DNA from: Nitrospinota bacterium
GTDB taxonomy: Bacteria > Nitrospinota > Nitrospinia > UBA9942
DNA length: 10,967 bases
Assembly (NCBI GenBank): GCA_016200365.1
Contig: JACQEW010000096.1
Span: 1 to 10,967 of the forward strand
Direction: 5' to 3'
Below, one piece after another: positions 7,760 to 10,967 of the stretch (its first letter is position 1; the number at the start of each line of letters is the position of its first letter). The notes under the pieces are model-generated. The model saw only the letters and a program-made list of their open reading frames with translations, had not been told where the DNA came from and did no database searches. The position numbers and the translations under genes are program-made.

Positions 7760-8314
7760 TTAATTATACACCGCCTCTACCCTGCTCTTTATCTTTATAT
7801 CCTGAGAATCTATATTTGAAATAAGACCGTTCCCTGTAATTTTAAATCGTTCTCCCGTTATTTTTACGAAATCATCGGTTTCCAATACCCTCTTTGATGC
7901 TATCCACAGGAGGTTTTCCGTATTCAGCTTATATCCGTCATCCGATTTTATTAAAACATCGCCGATTAAATTTATGTCCTTATTTTCATTATTTACTATT
8001 CCCTTTTTCGAGCTTATCGTAATAGGCTTCCTGTCTGCAGGATAGAAGGTGGCTTTTATATCCTCGAGATTTATCTTGTTTTCCGATTTATCAAACTCTG
8101 CTTTTCTTGCCAGCAGCTCCCATTCTTTATGCCCACCCTTCTTTTCCACCAGACGAACCCTCCTCATAATGAGGTCAATCCCCTTTTTTGCCATTTCTAT
8201 CGGCGTGTAACCTCCATTCCCCGGCCTATTCAATATTAAATAAAATGCCGTAAGTAAAGTTACAAGTAGCACAACTGCAATCAAAAACCATCTTAGTCCT
8301 TTGATGCTTTTCAC
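7760..8314 (-). CDS. lptC: LPS export system protein LptC
   Basis: Bitopic inner-membrane protein that receives lipopolysaccharide from LptB2FG and hands it to LptA. The N-terminus (MKSIKGLRW) is basic and cytoplasmic. A single membrane segment covers about residues 9-29, followed by a periplasmic jellyroll domain with LptC-type segments such as WELLARKAEFDKSENKINLEDIKATFY and GDVLIKSDDGYKLNTENLLW. The 184-residue length is typical. The chosen start is a GTG at 8312-8314, because the nearby upstream ATG (8328-8330) is out of frame and internal Met codons would delete the membrane anchor. No good Shine-Dalgarno is seen. It is the first gene after the sigma-54 promoter at 8376-8390 and is followed 1 nt later by lptA. 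Confidence 0.9.
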   Translation of the reverse strand: MKSIKGLRWFLIAVVLLVTLLTAFYLILNRPGNGGYTPIEMAKKGIDLIMRRVRLVEKKGGHKEWELLARKAEFDKSENKINLEDIKATFYPADRKPITISSKKGIVNNENKDINLIGDVLIKSDDGYKLNTENLLWIASKRVLETDDFVKITGERFKITGNGLISNIDSQDIKIKSRVEAVYN

Positions 8315-8375
8315 TTGTCTTATTTATCATTGAGGGGTAAAGTAATTGACCAATCTCACCCGAAATTTGCTATAC

Positions 8376-8390
8376 GCAAGTATTGTGCCA
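8376..8390 (-). promoter_or_regulatory. Sigma-54 (-24/-12) promoter of the lptC-lptA-lptB-rpoN operon
   Basis: The minus strand reads TGGCAC-AATAC-TTGC, with GG and GC separated by exactly 10 nt as in the -24/-12 consensus TGGCACG-N4-TTGC. All ten core bases match; the G after TGGCAC is an A here. Transcription would start near 8364, giving a leader of about 50 nt before the lptC GTG. A T-rich tract (coding strand; 8409-8443) lies roughly 20-55 nt upstream of the -24 box. The activator and its binding site are not identified. Confidence 0.72.
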
Positions 8391-8445
8391 TAGTAACCAA
8401 AAGTTGTAAAGGAAAAAGAAAAAAAAGAAAAAAATTAAAAAAACT

Positions 8446-8606
8446 TAGAACACAAATTACACGAATATACAAATGGCACGAATATATTAGAAGCAAGAAG
8501 TCAGAAGCAAGAAGCAAGATTAAAATTTTTTCTTGCATCTTGTTTCTTGCCTCTTGCATCTTGTTTTATTTGTGTAATTCGTTCATTCGTGCAATTCGTG
8601 TTCAAG
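8446..8606. repeat. Nested composite hairpin I between tsaE and lptC
   Basis: The outer arms have a 9-nt period: ACACAAATT/ACACGAATA units at about 8446-8488, and the complement (AATTCGTTC, ATTCGTGCA, ATTCGTGTTC) at about 8565-8606. The inner arms are GAAGCAA units at about 8489-8519 and CTTGCATCTTG units at about 8530-8563. It is the second copy of the composite seen at 7051-7199. Confidence 0.88.
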
Positions 8607-8613
8607 TCTTTTC

Positions 8614-9069
8614 CTATTTATTTGGGTTAGGGAGATGGACAAATCTCTCATCAGGACATGAAATTATAAATTTTCTCGTATTGACATCGGCCGTTTCGAT
8701 ATTTATATCAATTCTTCTTTCAGGCAGGAGTTTTTCAAGTTTTTCCGCCCATTCTATTATTACAACCTCGTCTCCGCATATATGCTCTTCAATACCTATA
8801 TCCTCAATCTCGTTAATATTATCTAACCGGTAGAGGTCTAAGTGACAGACAGGCATCCTTCCCTTATATTGATTTATGAGTGTAAAAGTGGGGCTTCGTA
8901 GATATTTATCCTCTGCCACATCCAGCCCTTTTATCATCCCCTGTGCAAGACAGGTCTTGCCTGAACCGAGGTCACCGTATAGACAAACAACATCGCCTGC
9001 TGTTAGCAGTTTTCCAATAGCCTTTCCTATTTTTTGAGTCTCTTCGGGGCTGGATGAAAGGATTTCCAT
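8614..9069 (-). CDS. tsaE: tRNA threonylcarbamoyladenosine biosynthesis ATPase TsaE
   Basis: Small P-loop ATPase that works with TsaB and TsaD to put the t6A modification on A37 of ANN-decoding tRNAs. At 151 residues it matches the family. Walker A is GDLGSGKT (32-39). Also seen are the switch-like SPTFTLINQY (59-68), the conserved HLDLYRL (76-82) and the VVIIEWAEKL segment with Glu106-Trp107, all diagnostic of TsaE/YjeE. The ATG at 9067-9069 gives the expected N-terminus, with only a weak AGG upstream. It follows queA, another tRNA-modification gene, on the same strand, and a repeat hairpin fills the 88-nt gap. tsaB and tsaD are not in the window. Confidence 0.95.
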   Translation of the reverse strand: MEILSSSPEETQKIGKAIGKLLTAGDVVCLYGDLGSGKTCLAQGMIKGLDVAEDKYLRSPTFTLINQYKGRMPVCHLDLYRLDNINEIEDIGIEEHICGDEVVIIEWAEKLEKLLPERRIDINIETADVNTRKFIISCPDERFVHLPNPNK

Positions 9070-9082
9070 AAAACCTAAAGAA

Positions 9083-9148
9083 AGTTAAGTGGTTAAGTAG
9101 TGCAGGAGTTAAGTAGTTAAACTACTCAACTACTCAACCACTCAACTA
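9083..9148. repeat. Inverted-tandem hairpin J (8-nt unit) between queA and tsaE
   Basis: The left arm (9083-9119) carries GTTAAGTG, GTTAAGTA, GTGCAGGA, GTTAAGTA. The right arm (9121-9148) carries the complement as ACTACTCA, ACTACTCA, ACCACTCA, ACT. The loop is almost absent. It fills the gap from 14 nt upstream of the tsaE start to 9 nt short of the queA stop. Confidence 0.87.
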
Positions 9149-9157
9149 TGTTTTACT

Positions 9158-10330
9158 TTATATAATCAGCATTGCATCGCCGTAGCTGTAGAATCTGTAA
9201 CCTCTTTTTATCGCCTCATTATAGGCATTCAATATCATATCCTTTCCGGCAAAGGCGCATACGAGCATAAGTAAGGATGATTTTGGCAAATGGAAATTGG
9301 TCAAGAGGGCGTTGGTAATTTTAAAATCGAAGCCGTTATATATAAAGATGTCTGTGTAACCGCATTGGGCTGTAATCTCTCTATTAACACCCCTCACCCC
9401 CCGATAAATACTTCGGGGGCAGGCTCCATCCCTCTCCCCGATGGGGAGAGGGGATATGGATACAGCAGATTCAAGAGTCCTGACTGTAGTTGTTCCTACT
9501 GTTACAATTCGCATGCCTGATTTAACTGCATTGTTAATCTTGTTTGCCTCTGATTCTTTTATCTCATAGTATTCAGGGTCAATTTTATGCTCTTTAATAT
9601 TTTCCGGTTTTACAGGCTTGAATGTCCCGTAGCCTACATGGAGCGTTACTTTCGCAATCTCCACGCCTTTTTTCTCGATATCCGAAAGCAGCTTCTCTGT
9701 AAAATGTAATCCTGCTGTCGGGGCAGCTACCGCACCCCTCTTTTCTGCATAAACCGTCTGGTATCTTTCTTTATCCTTGCCCCCCCTGCTTACTATCCCT
9801 GCTTGAATCATGCAGGGACATGCTTGCAGAGCCTGCCCCGCACTTGATGCGGGGGGCAGGCTTGACCCTTGACCCTTGACCCTTTTTATATATGGCGGAA
9901 GGGGGACTTGACCGTATTTTTCCAATATATCGTAAATATTACCGTTGAAGTTGAAGATAGCTTCATTTCCGGATACCTTACACTCCATATCACCATCGCC
10001 GAATACCGCATCAACGGAATTTGGATCCCTGAATTCGGAATTTGGGATTATCGCCCATCTTCCTTTAGAAATCTCTCTTAGCAAAAATATCTCTACCTTG
10101 CCGCCTGTCTTTTTCTTTCTGCCGATTAATCTCGCTGGGAATACAGCGGTATCGTTCAGGACTAAAACATCTGAAGGGGTAAGATATTTCAGGATATTTT
10201 TAAAGATAGTATGCTCGATCTTTCCGCTCTTTCTGTCAAGAACTAAAAGCCTTGAGCTGTCCCTTTCATCTGCCGGATGCTGTGCTATCAATTCCTTCGG
10301 CAGTATATAATCGAAATCAGAAAGCCTCAT
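9158..10330 (-). CDS. queA: tRNA preQ1(34) S-adenosylmethionine ribosyltransferase-isomerase, with two in-frame insertions
   Basis: Transfers and isomerises the ribosyl moiety of SAM onto preQ1 at tRNA position 34, giving epoxyqueuosine. Core motifs are MRLSDFDYILPKELIAQHP at the start, VLNDTAVFPARL (57-68), PLPPYIKR (143-150), YQTVYAEKRGAVAAPTAGLHF (from 190), TLHVGYGTFKPV (229-240), VGTTTVRTLESA (278-289) and TNFHLPKSSLLMLVCAFAG (from 344), ending at YSYGDAML. At 390 residues it is about 35-50 longer than usual. The excess is two segments, about residues 151-184 and 292-318, encoded by GC-rich palindromic DNA (see repeats) and lying between conserved blocks. All core motifs are intact, so it may be functional. 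The ATG at 10328-10330 seems to sit at the transcription start, with no Shine-Dalgarno. Confidence 0.95.
   Translation of the reverse strand: MRLSDFDYILPKELIAQHPADERDSSRLLVLDRKSGKIEHTIFKNILKYLTPSDVLVLNDTAVFPARLIGRKKKTGGKVEIFLLREISKGRWAIIPNSEFRDPNSVDAVFGDGDMECKVSGNEAIFNFNGNIYDILEKYGQVPLPPYIKRVKGQGSSLPPASSAGQALQACPCMIQAGIVSRGGKDKERYQTVYAEKRGAVAAPTAGLHFTEKLLSDIEKKGVEIAKVTLHVGYGTFKPVKPENIKEHKIDPEYYEIKESEANKINNAVKSGMRIVTVGTTTVRTLESAVSISPLPIGERDGACPRSIYRGVRGVNREITAQCGYTDIFIYNGFDFKITNALLTNFHLPKSSLLMLVCAFAGKDMILNAYNEAIKRGYRFYSYGDAMLII
9391..9455. repeat. GC-rich double palindrome inside queA (insertion 2)
   Basis: Two hairpins lie side by side. CCCCCGA (9398-9404) pairs with TCGGGGG (9413-9419). CCCTCTCCCC (9430-9439) pairs perfectly with GGGGAGAGGG (9443-9452) around a 3-nt loop. 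The segment encodes roughly queA residues 292-318, which have no counterpart in E. coli QueA (excess about 21 residues between LESA and IFIY). Confidence 0.78.
9781..9882. repeat. Palindromes plus tandem repeat inside queA (insertion 1)
   Basis: CCCTGC (9797-9802) pairs with GCAGGG (9812-9817). GCCTGCCCCGCA (9831-9842) pairs with TGCGGGGGGCAGGC (9848-9861), with a 2-nt bulge. Then come three exact copies of TTGACCC (9862-9882), a word shared with hairpin D. The segment encodes about residues 151-184 of QueA. Compared with E. coli, the stretch between PPYI and YQTVY is about 30 residues longer. Confidence 0.8.
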
Positions 10331-10336
10331 AAAATG

Positions 10337-10365
10337 ATTATAAATGTCTCCGATTAAAACTGCAA
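10337..10365 (-). promoter_or_regulatory. Sigma-70-type promoter of queA
   Basis: The minus strand has TTGCAG (10360-10365) and TATAAT (10337-10342) with a 17-nt spacer. The -10 box ends only 6 nt before the queA ATG, so the start site probably falls on or next to the A of the ATG, and the mRNA may be leaderless. Confidence 0.7.
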
Positions 10366-10394
10366 TTGATTATTCCTTCTATCTGGTATATAAT
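10366..10394 (+). promoter_or_regulatory. Sigma-70-type promoter of ssrA
   Basis: TTGATT (10366-10371), a 17-nt spacer and TATAAT (10389-10394). The expected start is near 10401, giving a 5' leader of about 28 nt before the mature tmRNA end at 10429. The -35 hexamer directly abuts the -35 hexamer of the divergent queA promoter. Confidence 0.75.
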
Positions 10395-10428
10395 AATAAT
10401 TATTGAAAGAAAACAAAAAAATAAAACA

Positions 10429-10786
10429 GGGGGTGCACCGGTCTCGACGGGAATAGCGAGACTAAAGCTGCATGCCGAGGGATCCATTGACCTCGTAAAT
10501 CCTGATGGAAACTCATAAGTGCAAATACTTATGAATATGCACTGGCTGCTTAATTAACAGCCGGCATCCTCTCTGTCTCAGCCTGTAGGATGGGGAAGGA
10601 TGTTATATATACAGGCTGGCTTCACATCATGTCTGAGGGTGTGGGGCGAGACTAATCAGGCTGGTCGCTCAAGAATCCTGCCTCCGGGAGTTGAGAGTGG
10701 CGAGACACTAAATCAGAGGATAAGCATGTAGTATGCTTTAAGTTTAGCATTTTCGGACGCGGGTTCGATTCCCGCCACCTCCACCA
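10429..10786 (+). ncRNA. ssrA: tmRNA (transfer-messenger RNA)
   Basis: Rescues ribosomes stalled on broken mRNAs by acting first as alanyl-tRNA and then as a template for a degradation tag. The 5' end GGGGGTG pairs with 3' CACCTCC (10776-10782) as a 7-bp acceptor stem, followed by discriminator A and encoded CCA (10784-10786). The T-arm is GCGGG-TTCGATT-CCCGC (10759-10775). The conserved GGTCTCGACGGG lies near the 5' end. The reading frame 10521-10553 encodes ANTYEYALAA and a TAA stop, so with the charged alanine the tag is A-ANTYEYALAA, ending in the usual ALAA. The 358-nt length is typical of one-piece tmRNA. Confidence 0.97.
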
Positions 10787-10791
10787 AAATA

Positions 10792-10853
10792 GTGTAAGTG
10801 TAAGTGATAGGTATTTTTACTTTCACCTACACTTACACTTACACTTGCACTTA
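10792..10853. repeat. Inverted-tandem hairpin K (6-nt unit) between ssrA and yicC
   Basis: The left arm (10792-10813) has GTGTAA, GTGTAA, GTGATA. The loop is TTTT. The right arm (10818-10853) has TACACT repeated three times, then TGCACT. It begins 5 nt after the tmRNA CCA end and finishes directly at the yicC start codon. It could also act in 3' end formation of the tmRNA precursor, but no U-run follows the stem. Confidence 0.85.
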
Positions 10854-10855
10854 TT

Positions 10856-10967
10856 ATGATACGAAGCATGACAGGTTATGGAAGGGCTGAGATAAAGGAT
10901 GAGACAGGGGGGTGCCTTGTGGAGGCGAAGGCTGTAAATCACAGATTCCTTGAAATAAAGACAAAAG
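10856..10967 (+). CDS. YicC-family endoribonuclease, N-terminal part (cut by window edge)
   Basis: The first 37 codons are visible: MIRSMTGYGRAEIKDE, and then VEAKAVNHRFLEIKTK at 22-37. Both the SMTGYGR opening and the VNHRFLEI block are the hallmark N-terminus of the YicC/YloC family, whose members have been described as endoribonucleases acting on RNA. The ATG at 10856-10858 is the natural start; a second in-frame ATG is at codon 5, which begins MTGYG. There is no Shine-Dalgarno because the repeat arm reaches the start codon. It is the only plus-strand protein gene and follows ssrA in the same direction. yicC is often followed by gmk in other genomes, but that part is beyond the window. Confidence 0.9.
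   Translation, partial: MIRSMTGYGRAEIKDETGGCLVEAKAVNHRFLEIKTK

Larger units (their letters stand above)
8315..8613. other. Long intergenic region between tsaE and lptC
   Basis: This 299-nt stretch contains, from the lptC side, a short leader, the sigma-54 promoter (8376-8390), an A-rich tract (8409-8443 on the plus strand) and nested hairpin I (about 8446-8606). Open frames crossing it on both strands are repeat-derived, low-complexity and not supported as genes. Confidence 0.7.

Noticed and set aside
8356..8559. Minus-strand open frame of 67 codons, signal-peptide-like
   Set aside because: It is composed of repeat hairpin I, the T-rich tract and the sigma-54 promoter, with low complexity and no recognisable domain. 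It is useful only as an illustration of the coding bias of the repeat.
8315..8833. Plus-strand open frame of 172 codons across the tsaE-lptC gap
   Set aside because: Its first part is repeat and A-tract, and its second part is antisense to tsaE. No family resemblance.

Overview
The window looks like chromosomal DNA of a Gram-negative, probably anaerobic or uncultured bacterium. It has the LptC-LptA-LptB lipopolysaccharide transport genes, sigma-54, and a long-form HPF of the kind common outside the Gammaproteobacteria. Deltaproteobacterial or Nitrospirota-like lineages would fit. This placement is inference from gene content only.

Layout. All protein genes except the last lie on the minus strand, so they read right to left: queA, tsaE, lptC, lptA, lptB, rpoN, hpf, ptsN, ptsI, metK and ahcY (cut by the left edge). 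On the plus strand are ssrA (tmRNA, about 10429-10786) and the start of a yicC-family gene (cut by the right edge). queA and ssrA diverge from two back-to-back sigma-70-type promoters whose -35 boxes abut. A near-perfect sigma-54 promoter (8376-8390, minus strand) precedes lptC, so the lpt-rpoN-hpf-ptsN block may be under sigma-54 control and rpoN may be autoregulated. ptsN is followed directly by ptsI; no ptsH (HPr), hprK or rapZ gene is present between them, although these often sit in this neighbourhood. metK and ahcY are the making and recycling ends of the SAM cycle, and QueA is a SAM consumer.

The striking feature is the non-coding DNA. Almost every gap, except the lptC-lptA junction and the promoter regions, holds a hairpin built on one plan. 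The left arm is a degenerate short tandem repeat (unit 6-9 nt, about 3-6 copies), then comes a short loop, and the right arm is the reverse complement of the same word. Words differ between loci, but some recur, and some elements are nested inside others. One such element (unit GCAAGAG) lies inside lptA and encodes nearly all of its signal peptide. Two GC-rich palindromic insertions lie in frame within queA. This repeat system, its coding consequences and the sigma-54 promoter are the main things worth following up.
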